A stretch of 64,000 nucleotides of DNA from assembly GCA_019633425.1 (NCBI GenBank), contig WSUB01000054.1:170127-234126 (forward strand). Reading direction: 5' to 3'. The stretch comes from Tulasnella sp. 424 (lineage: Eukaryota; Basidiomycota; Agaricomycetes; Cantharellales; Tulasnellaceae). Both the position numbers and the translations under genes were made by a program. A model generated the notes under the pieces. The model was not told where the DNA came from, searched no databases, and was given only the letters and a program-made list of their open reading frames with translations. Shown one piece after another: positions 23,616-35,564 of the stretch (position 1 is its first letter; every line of letters begins with the position of its first letter).

Positions 23616-24414
23616 GTCGTTTGAGAGTGCTTGCGGTTGACTCGAAAGAAAAAAAGAGGAGAGAACGGTGATGGATGAGATGCGGATGGGATTGAGATTT
23701 ATACGTTCGTTCTTTCTTGGATCGTGGTTTGAGCCGAGACTGGCACGAATCGCGTGTTGTGAGGGTCCCGTCATTTAGCTTACGTAACTCCGCTCAACCC
23801 CGTCCGTTTCGCCCGCACGCCTCCTTCCGAACAAATCTCCCCAATCTTCTACCCCAGCCTAAACCATGACAGACGCAGGTCGATGTGGGAAGGCACGATG
23901 CATCAAAGTTCATCAAAAATCTTGCCATGCTACACTGGTCAGCCTACTCGCAGTCCCACCCACTCACGTACTCGAGCGGAAATTTATTTACGTTTCTGAC
24001 CCAAAACCTCAACTTAAACGTAATCCCGTGATCAGCAATTCCGGAAGAACTAAGAGTCAATTGGAAGTCTGCGCCGATCCGACCTTGACACGTTTGAGCC
24101 GGACGAATGAACCTGCAGAACTATCGGTGGAGCCTAGCGCTGCCCTGACCGGTCTGAGCAAACGCTTTGGCGCGAGCGCTTGTGGAGACTCGACGCCATT
24201 CCAAGGGTGAACCGGCGTTCATCCTCGTTCGTTTTGATTGGGACGATGCTGTACTGATGGGGTGAAGAGCTTTGTTGATTGTTTGACTACCTGGTTGATA
24301 GATAGAGCGGACGAAAAGGGGGGAGATACAAACGTCGATTTTTCAAGAGCGAGAAGACCCCGAAATATGGTATTCTTCGATAGGTCTGAGGACTATGCCC
24401 TAGGAGCAACCACA
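23616..24414. other. Intergenic, no gene seen
   Basis: Upstream region of the vWA gene and the tail side of the F-box relics. Only short, motif-free frames. Confidence 0.5.
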
Positions 24415-26480
24415 TTACGCATAATCTGACAACGTGGAGACGCTACAATCATGATACCAAGACGAGTGATGTAGGTAAAAATTGGGTCGCCGTTCAAACC
24501 ATACTATATCTTGATGCAGAGGAATGCATTGGGGCTCGGCACCAAGTCGCGGCTCGAGACATAGGCGCTCTAAGGAATCGAAGCCTCCTCTACTCATTTT
24601 CACTTCCACGATCGATCGAATTTCGGCGACCGTGTATCCTGTGCAACGAGCAATTGCCAATGTCTTGAGACGCGGACAACAGCTTCTAAAATCAGGGAGC
24701 CAGCGATCATTCTCCCCAAAGTTGATATCTATGAATATTGAGAGCCTTAGATCTTGAAGCTTCGGAATGACCGGCGAGACGAAAGGCATATAGGTGTAAG
24801 AGGATGTATCCGGCAGGTAACCAGAGGAATAAGTCCCAGAAAACACCGCGACACGCAGGGAAAGTATGTTATCCAGTTTGTCTATCGTCTCTCAGCACGA
24901 GACATAAAGCTGGCTCTGCGGGACATTCCGTCCGATGCATGCGAGGCGAGGAAGGACGAGGGAGCGCATGACCGCGGCCCTACTCCGCATCCAGCTGTCC
25001 AGCTGCAACCGTTGCAACAAACGATGAGTGATGACGGGTATCTCGACGGTTTCCGCTCTTGGGCTTGTGAAATAGAAAGGATCGAAGCCGTGAACTTGAT
25101 AGATATAGAGATACTCGAGAAGGGAGATTGGGAGAGGAGCTGATGGACGAGTTGGACGAGTTGGGACGGGTAGTTTGCCTGACTCCCGATGTTGATTTCC
25201 AGAGTGATAAGATTACTGAAGATGGAAAAAGATTTTAGATCTGCTCCGGGATTGATCCATTTCACGTGGCGCAAGTTTGACAATCCCGCAACCACGCCCC
25301 GTAGGTTCTAATGAGGACAAGTGCCTTTGAGCCGAGTGTGGAAAGAATGGTCGTGCTCGCCATGCTGGAGGACTTCAACCCGCTAAGATATCTGTTCTGG
25401 GGCTGGCTTGCTCTCTGGCGGCGTATCCCAACTGGAAGGGGGTCGATCTGAAGGACTTCCACCGGATTCATTCCTTCGTCGTCCAAGCGCGTTTCTATCA
25501 TCAATCGAATGGGTGCCACAGTATATCCCCTGCACCCCTCAAGAAACCACCACTTGAGCAGCGGACAACAACGTCCGAGGTCGGGGAGCCATTTGCCATC
25601 GACGAACCGATTGCCCTAAACGCCAATATCTTCAAGGTTTCTAGGGCAGGGAATGCTGAAGGAAGGTAGGTAACGTGGATGTTGTGGGCGGGGTCAGGCT
25701 TCATAGGGAAGCTAGTGGCGTTCCCCGTGATCGAGACCACCCGAAGTTGGGACAATATACTGAACCTTGCGATGGTATTGAAGCTTTGGAGATCAACCAT
25801 TCCGTTGTTGTATCTTCGGGAGAAACGTTGCGATCGAGGGAGAGCCAAAGTTCGCACGACAGCGCTCTGAACGCGTACGGTAGTGTCGATGTCGGAGTGG
25901 TGAGTGATTGGTGGTGGGACAACTAGGCTCTCCGTGTTTTCTTGGCAAGCTATGCTCACTATCGTCGGGCGCGTACGCTATCACGAGAATCTCGAGAAAA
26001 GGCGAAAGGATCTTCGCCTAATTTAATCTCCAGCAGCGGGTTGCCCGACCTTCCCAACTTTGCCTCCAACATGCTCCAGCGCAGTACGGCTCCCACGAGC
26101 TCTGGACGGTCCCAGAGCAAAGGCATAGACAGAAATACTTCCTCCAGGTGCGGCAGACATGGGACGCGAGGATGGCAAATTTCTCTCCGTCTTTCCAGCG
26201 GATGGTGATTATGATTTGGAAGATGCCGAAAGGGAGTCGGTTGACTTCCGCTTGGTTCCAAGTCCAGGTAGGATGCCCCGATGAATCCTGCATAACAGCC
26301 CGTGTGGAAACGTATGGTTCCGATTTGCTGGCGTCCATGCAGGGCACTGCGTGGTCTTGAAATAGGCACGGAGGTGGTAATTCGGACCAAGGCATTCAAA
26401 GAGGAGGCAAACTCGCGCAAACATCGAGGTCACTAAGTCGTTGGGTGCAAACCGACACGACGAGGGGGTTAATATCTCAT
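24415..26480 (-). pseudogene. Decayed F-box/LRR gene fragments, at least two
   Basis: On the minus strand, from 26480 downward, F-box pieces occur in alternating frames: LPFGIFQIIITIRW with SHVCRTWRKY in one frame, then MPLLWDRPELVGAVLRWSML in another. LRR-like C-terminal pieces appear twice: near 25700-25300 (LLKWWFLEGCRGYTV, IRLMIETRL) and near 24760-24500 (CPRLKTLAIARCTGYTV, IRSIVEVKM). The repeated C-terminal signature means two fused or nested copies. They belong to the family of the genes at 744-4078 and have many frameshifts and stops. Confidence 0.75.
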
Positions 26481-26714
26481 CAATCACAAGGAGTCGTAAC
26501 GAGTAGCTGTGTTACGTAGCAAGCCCCTGTGCTCCGTTCCCATCCACCTGGGTCTGCTAGAGCTACGAATCAATCTTACTATACGTTCGTACCCATCGTA
26601 TTGCGTAATCGACTACGGCGAGAATATGGTATGAGTGATGTGTGGGTGGACATATGCAGTATGTGCAATAAATAGGATGAAGATATTCTCGAAAGCAGGA
26701 TGGCAAGGTGTAGG

Positions 26715-29700
26715 TTAGGTGGACGGTTTGGTGTCTTTGTCTGCTTGCTCCGCCCGCTCTCCAAAAGTCCACAACGCGCCCTTGAATCCCAGCGGTGGGC
26801 TCCTATATGCTGTCGGTGTACGTGGGGTTGATCCGGGAGGCGGTGTCGGAGGCACGACCGCTGTCGCGCTTGTGTCGGGTGTTGGCGGAGGGGCTGGTGC
26901 TCCCGCACCCTTCTTGTTGTACTCGGCTGCTTTCTTGGCAAGGAAACTTCCCCAACTACTTATCGTCGCCTTTGCAGCTGCACCAGCAGTAGCAGCCGTT
27001 TCGGTTGCAACAGAGGCGGCAGAAGCGGCAGTGGCGGCAGTACTCGCTGAAGGGGCCAAAGAAAGCGGCCTGATGCCGCGCCTTGGAGTAGAAGCGGATG
27101 GTGTTGAGGTTGCCGGGGCTTCAGACGGAGTGACCGGCTGAGGCGGGTAACTTGTGCGAGAAGCTGTTCCCGGGGATACAGAGCGCTCTGATGGTACTTC
27201 GGGAGTTTTGGGAGGATCCAGGGTCGGCGAAGGCGTAGCTACCCCACTCGAAGCCGTTTGCTGTCGAGCCAACCTTGCCGCAACCTCGCTTCGGACGCCT
27301 TCGAATGCACGGAACAGACCAGAAGAACCAACGGAAATGGCGTTGGAGATGGCCTCTCGAGCGGGAGCGACGGTTTCGGCGACTTTGAGCTCATGAAGCC
27401 CTTCAGCAAGTCGCAGCCCAATATCAGAGATAACAGTTGGATTTGACTCGCAAGGGTGGCTGGAGGGTCACAAACATCATCAGCGGCCGAAAGTGCAGAA
27501 GGAACAGACGACCTACCGAGGTTCGCAGATGTCGAACAGAGCAGGGTCGGTTTGTTGATTCCATACGGTGTAAGCATGGGTCTGGCGGAATGCGGCTATC
27601 CAGGGCTCTCCAAAGTTCTCAACGCAGTTCTCGTCTCCGGCTAAGTAGTCAAATGACAACGATCAGCGACCCGTATAAACGGATTGATGAGAGCACCAAC
27701 GTACTTGATCCAACTGCGCTCAAATCGGTCTTCCCGGTCTGCAACAAGTAATCTGCATACTTGACGGATGCCAACGCAGAGCAGACGTAATCCTCGAACT
27801 GTAAGGGTCGGGTATGAGTTATTATATCGCTTGAAGGCTGGGGTTCCTGGGACGCACTTTTGCTCGGAGGTAATCATCGCTTCCTTTGAACTCCATCGTC
27901 AAAGGTCGACTAGGATCGCTATCGTTCCACCCGTCGTTCACGTCCCGGACAATATCATCCATCCATTTCCGGTCGGCAGGGGTCAAAGTGACCAGCCGTT
28001 CAACTTTCGGATCTTTGAACTCGAATGTATTGGTCTCGATCTGGAAGAAAAGGCGTGGTGTGGGAAGAGATCCCTGACGTAAGTGTTGCGCAACGTACGT
28101 TGATCAGAACGTCGGGCAAGCTGTCACGCTGCTGTGTGACGATAGTGTTGGTGGTGCCTAGGGACGACGATGAAGCGGTCAGGCCCGCGTCCAGGTCACT
28201 GGTTAACGAATCCCATACCACACAACCAAGATTGGGTTTTTAACATGTCCACCTGTTGGAGAGGTAGGTACGGCTGGAAGAACGAATCCTATTCGAGATA
28301 TGAAGGATGGTCAGTCCTCCGCCCCTTCAGGGGAGCAGGTCCGCCTACATACTTTTCCAAAGATATTGAGCGGTAAACCAAGATATCTCATCAAGCTATT
28401 CCGATCACTTGTTCTCAGTTCAGTGGGTTTGCTTGTGTCTTTCGATCGCCGATCGAGATTCGGCGAGGCGGTGTCTTCCAGGGTGAGAAGCAAGTCTACA
28501 GCAGTGTCCCAACTCAGCGATGAGCGACGCTTGAAGGCGATTAAAAGGACGTACTAGGAATTAGGGAGACGAGCGAATACTGATATGTGCAAAGTCGTTC
28601 CACAGGGTGTCCAAAAAACATGATCTGAAGCAGTGTATGACTGTGTCAGTGGCATCGTCCCAAGGTCTTGGACACTGAACGTCACCTTTCGTTGCAGCAT
28701 CAACATCTTCAACAAAACCAAGGTCCGTTGTCGGAACTTATGTATAAGCTCTCGGCTATGAGAAGGTTTCTTTGTTGGCGTTGTGACGTCAGGTAGGCTG
28801 GTGTTTACTCACAGACTTGTACCTGTACGACCGAGAAGATGAGTGAGTCTCTGCCGCAAGTAACATGACCCAAATGCACGTACCCATATACATTCCGCTT
28901 TCAGTTAATTGAGTTTTAATCGAATTTTCCAGTGTTGTGGCAAAGTCGATGAGGATATGGGTATCTCGGAAGTCACGTTGGTTGAACAAGGCATTCGTGA
29001 CAACGCATAGGCGGTCTCTGCAGGGGTGAATGTCAGCGCCACTCCGCAAGAACCAACAGACCGGTCAACGTCGCGCACCTAATCAAACCGAACAAGGGCT
29101 TTGAAGCTAACACGATCACAGCTTTTTGAACAGTTGACCGCGATACATCTGCGTCCTTCTCTATAAGGTCGCAAGCGGCTATCTGCTTGTTGCAACTGAT
29201 GCCGAAGACGGTGTCGGGATGGGACCCAGAAGTTACTGGACCGTTCTCAAGGGTCAAGTGAAAGTACGCGTAATCCTCTGCACTCTGGTTGAACAAGTGT
29301 CAATCCAGGTCGGGTGAGGACGAGTGAGGGTTTTTGGCTTACTTGATGTGCACCGTCTGGTAGGGCCAAGAAGGGCAATATCGTGCAGAGTTCCTTGTCG
29401 TCAAGCAAACTGGCAGGATGTGCCATCTCGACACGTGGTCCCACCTACGAAGTCCATACGTAAGCTACCAAAAGAGGCTCGAGGGAAAGCTTAAATTCTC
29501 ACCGAATGGTTAAAGTCTACCAAGGCGATACCTAAAATGAGCGGGCCATCGGGCTTGACGATGAGTGAATCCGGCCGAACTTTCTTTCCGAGAGAGGATG
29601 TTGATGATGCAGTACTGGCGCGGTTGAGCTGGGGCGTCGTACCTGGAGAGGGCTGAAGTGGTGGTGATGGTGCCCTACTGGGTGTACTTGAGGATGCAAC

Positions 29701-30168
29701 AGGAGTGATGGTCGATGTCATAGCGTCGGGGAGTGGGGCTTCGGAATCGTCTTCGTCGATAAATGGTTGAGCTGTGGGTTTCACGCCCTTTTCCTCTTCT
29801 TGGTGCGCGAGTGAGAGAGATGGTACTACCGACGAGAACGACGTTCGCGTCGTTGGGGGCGGAGAGTAGAAGTCGTTGGTCGTAGTGCGTCCCATTTCTG
29901 TGTCGGTGGTGTCTGGCGAGCGTAAAGCTTGAGTGAAAGAGTCCCTAGCGGCAAACGGTGGGCTGGCTTGTCGTGCGGCGAATTGGGAGAAAGATTGTGG
30001 CCTGTCGTCTTTGGCATCGTTGAGCGGGATGGACCTCGTGGACGACATGCTGTTTCGACGGTTGTCTAAGTCGTCGTTGTCAGAGTCCTCCAAACTCTTC
30101 CTACGTGGAGTCTCCTGCTTGTCCTGCTCCTGGAGCCTGAGTGCCTCGAGTAGCTCGTTGTGGGCCAT
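26715..30168 (-). CDS. AVL9: Avl9, DENN-type late secretory transport protein, 891 aa, 14 exons
   Basis: Exons (minus): 30168-29503, 29444-29343, 29284-29079, 29017-28884, 28822-28813, 28755-28686, 28624-28555, 28495-28353, 28288-28219, 28157-28099, 28040-27858, 27798-27705, 27640-27517, 27459-26715. They total exactly 892 codons. After a Ser/Thr-rich N-terminus (about 210 residues) the conserved Avl9 core appears: ILGIALVDFNHSVGPRVE, ILPFLALPDGAHQ, TVFGISCNKQIAA, RSTVQKAVIVLASKP, RDRLCVVTNALFNQRDF, IMFFGHPVERLCTYQYSL, PYLPLQQVDML. The C-terminus is Ala/Pro/Thr-rich. Avl9 acts in Golgi-to-plasma-membrane cargo export in yeast. Exon 5 is only 10 nt. A partial duplicate lies at 63437-63955. Confidence 0.93.
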
Positions 30169-32185
30169 GGTCTGATTCTAATAGTAACTGGCTTGGTTCA
30201 AGGGGCTGGCTGTTGGGCGACTTGCACAATGAAGGAGATCGCCTGCGACCGCTGATAGTGCGTTTGTGCGGGGTTTCAGAGAAAGAGGGGGAAGGGAGAG
30301 AATTGGATGGTCGAGTAGAGCTGGGTGAAGCCGACGAGGCTTGAGCTGACAATGCGGGTCGTTGTGGGAGACGAGTGCGTGTTGGGCTCAGCCAGAATTT
30401 CGGAGCCCCTGAGAGAAGTGGGCCCTGCAACGTCTGTTCACCCTGCAACGACGACGATAGCAACGGGAAGAACGTCAACCCGTTATAACATCCGAGCCAA
30501 AATAATCCACGGCATTGGGGAGTGATAGGTTGTCATATGCTCTACAACGTCTTGCAAACGATTCCGCTGTCGATTACGTCAACAGTCCTCACTTAAGGAC
30601 TAGGAGGGACTAGGTTCTGCGTAAATGCACTGAATGTGCGGCCTCACCATCAAATGGTGACACTGCATCCTAAAGAATCACTCTTAAGAATGGACCACAT
30701 GGGATACTCGATCGCTCGTTAGTGGAGGCGACGGTAAGGCTCCTTCCAACTGGTACGAAATTTCGAATGCAGACTTTCTGTCGCTTACTGGGATATCTAC
30801 AACGACGCTGCGACACACTCCGCTCGACTCCTAATGCCGAGAATTGGTACAGTCTGACATGCTTTCTGTAGCCGTTTCTGACTCGGCACCAGACCAGGGG
30901 GATCCTACTCCCCCCAGCAAGTGAGCGCAAGCAACGCACATATTTTCTGGTATGACTTGCTGGCACCCTTATGCTTGAACCTCTTACTGACCCCTCGCTC
31001 CGAAAGCGCAGGATGCTGGGATATTACCGGAATCCGCGATCGGTGCGGCTCTCTTTTGAAGCCCACGCTGTTGACGGTGAAATTCATGCTTCAGGACACC
31101 CTCAGCGATCTCTCCGCCCGTCGGACGAAAACCTCCTTTTGGTCGGTGGTTCGAATTACAGAGTATTTTCCATGGTATTCGGAGTAGCGGCGGTGGACCA
31201 GCCGGCCGTGTAGCATTGAAAGAACGACGTCTCGAGTGTGTGGGAGCATCCTCCTGCCGATGGTGGCGTCGAACTGCAATTGGAGAATAGTATTTGGAGC
31301 GGAAGTCGGTAAAGGAGGCGTAACAGAAGTGAGATTTATGGACGTCTTATGATGCCGTGCGATAGAGTATTGAAGTACGCTCTGTCTGTAGTGTGTCACC
31401 AAGGCGGCGAAGCTAGGGACCCAGGGTTGATTTGGCTGGCATAGGCTGATGCAAGTAGTCTTTCGACGCCGAAGGTAATGGCTCTGCGTCTGCGACCACA
31501 CTTCTCGCATTTTGCATTAACCAGAAACACCGGTTCTACAGGTTCGCTACTCACTTTTGTATGTCAGATCCGTGTCTCGTGCCCGTGTTGCCACCACGCT
31601 ACAGCTGGGACCAGCGTTCCAAGGCTCACTTTCCTACGATATACACCCTCGACGAGCCTGAACCAGTCGCAAGGATGCGATTCGGAAACCTTGCGAGATG
31701 GCTCACCTCTACCGGAAGGGCGGCCTGGATATCCGACCGCAGCCTGTTACGATGAAAGTAAGTAAACTCTATTCACTAACGGAACGTCACCCTGAACATC
31801 TCAACTTGTGCGCACCCTTCACAGCACGGCACTGGCGCGACACACTACACAGCGGGTTCGGAAGACTAGTAACGCATCTAAAAGATACGCTATCAAGACA
31901 GCTGAAGGAATAGCGACAGTGGCCGATGACAACTGAAGAATGGCTCTCCAGGCAAAACGGTGAAAGAAACGGAGCGTTCGGTGCGTCTGTCAGCTGTCCC
32001 TCAAACGGGAAATTTGATCACCTAACGTTCGCCAACTGAGGTCAGCGTATGCGCCAAGCTGAAATACGACTCCATTGGTTCTGGCAAATATTTCCACCCC
32101 AATGGAACGGGTTGAAGGTCAAATTTCATTATCTTGTTCCTCATTGAGGTGAAGTCGATAATGGTGTTTGAATCCATGGTGCTCG
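30169..32185. other. AVL9 upstream region, no confident gene
   Basis: Several frames of 60-140 codons on both strands, none with a recognised motif or a consistent exon chain. Confidence 0.45.
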
Positions 32186-33055
32186 GATTACGTGGATGAA
32201 GTGGTCAAGCGGCAGGATGTGGTATGCTCGATGATATTGGGGAGGGTTGGCTCGTAAGGGATGCAGAATTTGAGTTTGTTGTATGAGAAGTATGAGTATT
32301 GGGAAGTTGAGCTGTAGTCGTCTTTTCTGGACTCTGGTAAGTTCGCTGACATCGGTGTAGAAGACTTCTCGGTTTCAGTGTGCTTTGGCTGCAGCGCTAT
32401 GGTATTGATTGAGGACGTTGCCTCCGAAGGTTCTTCGAATATACATTGGTTGTTCGAGTGGGATGCCGAGGTTTGATTGATATACTGGTATGACTTCTTG
32501 GACGTCGACGAGTATTTGTACTTCGAGTTCTTCAATTATATCATCGATATTCAGTCCCTCGTCGTCTGCTCATATAACTTGCTTGGGTCTTCTTATCTAT
32601 TGGTTCTTGTAGACCCACTGCTTGGTTCATTCCGAAAGGCACTTATTTCGTTGTTCATCGGTTTCGCTCCACACAACCTTTCCCGCTGTCTGGTAGACCC
32701 TTTTGCTTCAATGTTCTTGTCATTGGGCCTGGGCCTTGGCTTGTCGTACTGCAAGTGGTGGCACTAGAAATTTGTCGGTGATGTTTTAGAATTGCAGGAT
32801 AATTATGCAAGAAGGGTCGGTTAGTTTGACTCCAAAAGGGTTTTTGATTGAGTGTTCAAGATGGTCAATGAGGTCGAAGGGTGCTTGTCTGAAGGTGAAT
32901 CTGTCCCATGTTTCGGGTGACAGAGTTTCGAATGATCTCGTATCTATGATGACAAGGTACACCTTGGTGACTTTGCCTAATGTCAGACTCCAATACAAAG
33001 TGTATATCACAAGGCTGGTCTCAGATTCAAGAGGTGAACAAGTAGAGGTGTAAGT
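32050..33055 (-). other. AT-rich candidate coding fragments, unrecognised
   Basis: On the minus strand, open stretches with Ser/Lys/Tyr-rich composition (SKYKYSSTSKKSYQYINQ) and a separate piece (WDRFTFRQAPFDLIDHLEH) lie beside a relic LTR. Codon use is more AT-rich than in the housekeeping genes. They could be exons of one degenerate gene or transposon-derived. No family recognised. Confidence 0.25.
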
Positions 33056-33361
33056 TGTCAAATTCAGAAGCTTTGCTGTCAATAGAACACAAGAGGCAAA
33101 GTGAGGAATGACCCTCCTCACTAGGTTGGTATATAAAGACTGTCATAGAACATTAAGGAATGTTATGGAAGTGCTTATGCATCCATGGGTGGACACTGAC
33201 ACATCACCTGAGCAATGACCATATGGTAGGCATGAGGCAATGACTGAGCAACATGAGGTGCTGACTGAGCATGCAATTGCAAGTAATTGCCTTGAGGTTT
33301 CCACATGCGACCTTGGTTGGCTTGGTATCTTATCTTATCTTGTCAGGTTGTAGTCATGACA
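33056..33361 (-). repeat. Diverged LTR related to the chromovirus LTRs
   Basis: Starts TGTCAAATTC and ends GTCATGACA. Like the intact LTR it has the caagaggc...gaggaatgaccctcctca block before a TATA-like gtatataaag, and two imperfect copies of the acatgaggtgctgactgag repeat (near 33220-33260). No clean 5-bp target duplication is visible (taagt versus aacaa). It is an old copy. Confidence 0.65.
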
Positions 33362-33796
33362 AACAAACTCTGGTCTTCAAGCACCACAAGTGAGCGTGTT
33401 GTGATGTAGTTGGTTTGTCCGTGTTTGCTCTTGCCTCTTCAAGTAAAGCATTTGTTTTCACCCTACTTTTCTTTTCTTTGCAACACCATTTGGACTGACA
33501 CAACAAGCAGGTATGTTTATTACACTATTCTAGTATTATTATCCAACACTGTTTGGACTGACACAACAAGCAGAGTACCTTAATACAACACTATTGTTAT
33601 CTTTGGGGGTTCCTTGCCTCCATGCCATGGATTCGCTTTACCCTCTTTGGTTTGATTTCTTTGCCTCCAAGTTGACCATTCTTGATCTTGGCTTAAGATT
33701 TCCACTCTTTCGCTTATTCACATACAGCCTCTCAAAGTTGTGATCTTGCCTTTTCATTGGCTTGATGACCCTTCCTGAACAGGTTCATGCAATTTC

Positions 33797-34400
33797 TCAA
33801 GCTGGGATTATCTCTTCCAAGGCATCAGAAGTGTCCTTGTTATTGTTCATTTCAGGTCCGCTGATATCTTCGGTGCCCGCTTCAAGGTTATCTTGCATGG
33901 CCTCTTTGCTTCCATCAGTATCGGGTTCTGAGTTGTCCACTAGTCTAGGGTAGCTCTTATTGCTGCCAGCTGCCTCGGCCGTTGGTAACACCTGACAACC
34001 CTAATCTATGGAACACAGATACCCCATGTCAACCGTTCCTGGCTCACCCATTCTAAGCGCCATGGAACTGAGGGCCATTGATTGGTTTAATTTGTCTAAG
34101 TTGCTGACAAATTCACTCTTAGCTCTCACAGTTCCTTTTGCCTCATTGCCGTACATTCTTGACAAGGCATCAGAGAGCTTGTTAGCTTTACCAGGTAAGC
34201 AACATATATTAAAATCAAGCTCAAAAAGGAATTCTAACCATCGAGCTTGTCTTGGTGACAAGTTCTTTTGCTTCATAAGGTATTCCAAAGCACAATGGTC
34301 CGTGAATATACGGAATCATCAATCATATAACATGTGCTTGAACTGTTTCAGCAATTCCACTATCGCCAACAGTTCTCTCTCATGGTGTTAAGTGCCGGTA
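33797..34400 (-). pseudogene. Ty3/gypsy reverse transcriptase-RNase H relic
   Basis: Minus-strand frames from 34400 down read HHERELLAIVELLKQF, then after a stop/frameshift EYLMKQKNLSPRQARWLEFL, and end with PGKANKLSDALSRMYG. This is the RNase H/tether end of a gypsy polyprotein. An acidic linker (33991-33797) follows; no integrase is seen before the relic LTR at 33361. The RNase H motif differs from that of the intact element (LNARQHRWLQELADYDF), so it is another lineage. Confidence 0.8.
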
Positions 34401-34461
34401 GCTGGGCAGACTGTGCAAACCGTGGGAACAGGAATTGCCCCACAGTATACGAATTCTGTAC

Positions 34462-34849
34462 TGTTACAACCTGAAGTTCAAACAAAATAAAAACAAACAG
34501 AATTCGATTTTTGTGCCTGACAGGGGACATCGTTCAATCCTCCATTTAAGGGGGGATAGGCTGAAAGGCTGAACTTTCAACTGAGACATATCATTTTTGC
34601 ATCCCACTATATGTTATTTTTATACCTAAAACAAAAACACGATAGGCCATTGTATTGCAAATCTAAAGCTTAGCTTGTTTTCTCCTTTTAGTTGTGGTGA
34701 GGAGAATGGAGACAACTGAATCAACCCTCACGCACTTCCATTTATTTGATCAAAAAGTTCAAGTTGCCCAGGAGGGGGGGGACAGCCGCCATGAGAAGTT
34801 CAGGCACAAGTGAAATGGGGACAGGGGACATGAACTTCAGGTCATGACA
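34462..34849. repeat. Solo LTR, 388 bp, with 4-bp duplication gtac
   Basis: Begins TGTTACAACCTGAAGTTCA and ends TGAACTTCAGGTCATGACA, so the last 19 bp are near-perfect inverted copies with TG...CA ends. Both sides carry gtac (34458-34461 and 34850-34853). No internal coding sequence. Confidence 0.65.
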
Positions 34850-35564
34850 GTACACTAGAAGTAGGTTCCACTAGTAGCTAGATTCTAACTAAATTGGTAA
34901 TTAGAGGTCTAATTAGATAGCTGAATGTGCTTGTAGATAAGATTCAATCAACATAATACCTCCATTATATTTCTATCTATGGGTGGGGGCTTCCTACAGC
35001 TGCAAGTAGAGAGCACAGGGGCATGGGATCTGAATGTTCAGATTCTACTTTCTCAGTTTGGGAAGTCCTAGAAAGGGAATTCCGTTTAGCTAGTAGCGCC
35101 ACTAGATAAGTATAATCAATAGCTTTCCATGCATGGTCCTAGCATAGCGGAATTTGAGGAACTGGGGGAGCTAGGGGCGAAGTACCACTTTCCGGGTGAT
35201 ATTGAGCCAACCGGAGGTCGGATTTGCTTCTGGAGACGCACTAAGCATTCTGGAAGATTTATTCGTATTTGAATATAGTATTTGTGCACAAGTAACATTA
35301 TTCAAAGTTGTTCCAAGGCCTACAGCGAGTATTGGTGGGCTGGCTCTGCTTGCGTAGAAAGGATTAAGTGCCAGTTTGGTCCTCTTGGTCGCGTTCATTG
35401 ACATCAAAAGCAATCTAATATGCAAATATAATGGTACTGTTGGAATCGCCTTGATGAGAGCTTTCTAACGGTATCTTTAGTGTAAAGGAAATCCGAGTAG
35501 GGCAAAAGAAAATCTGGGAAAGGGCTAAAGGGAAGCGCTTAAGTAAATACACAAAAGGTAATTA

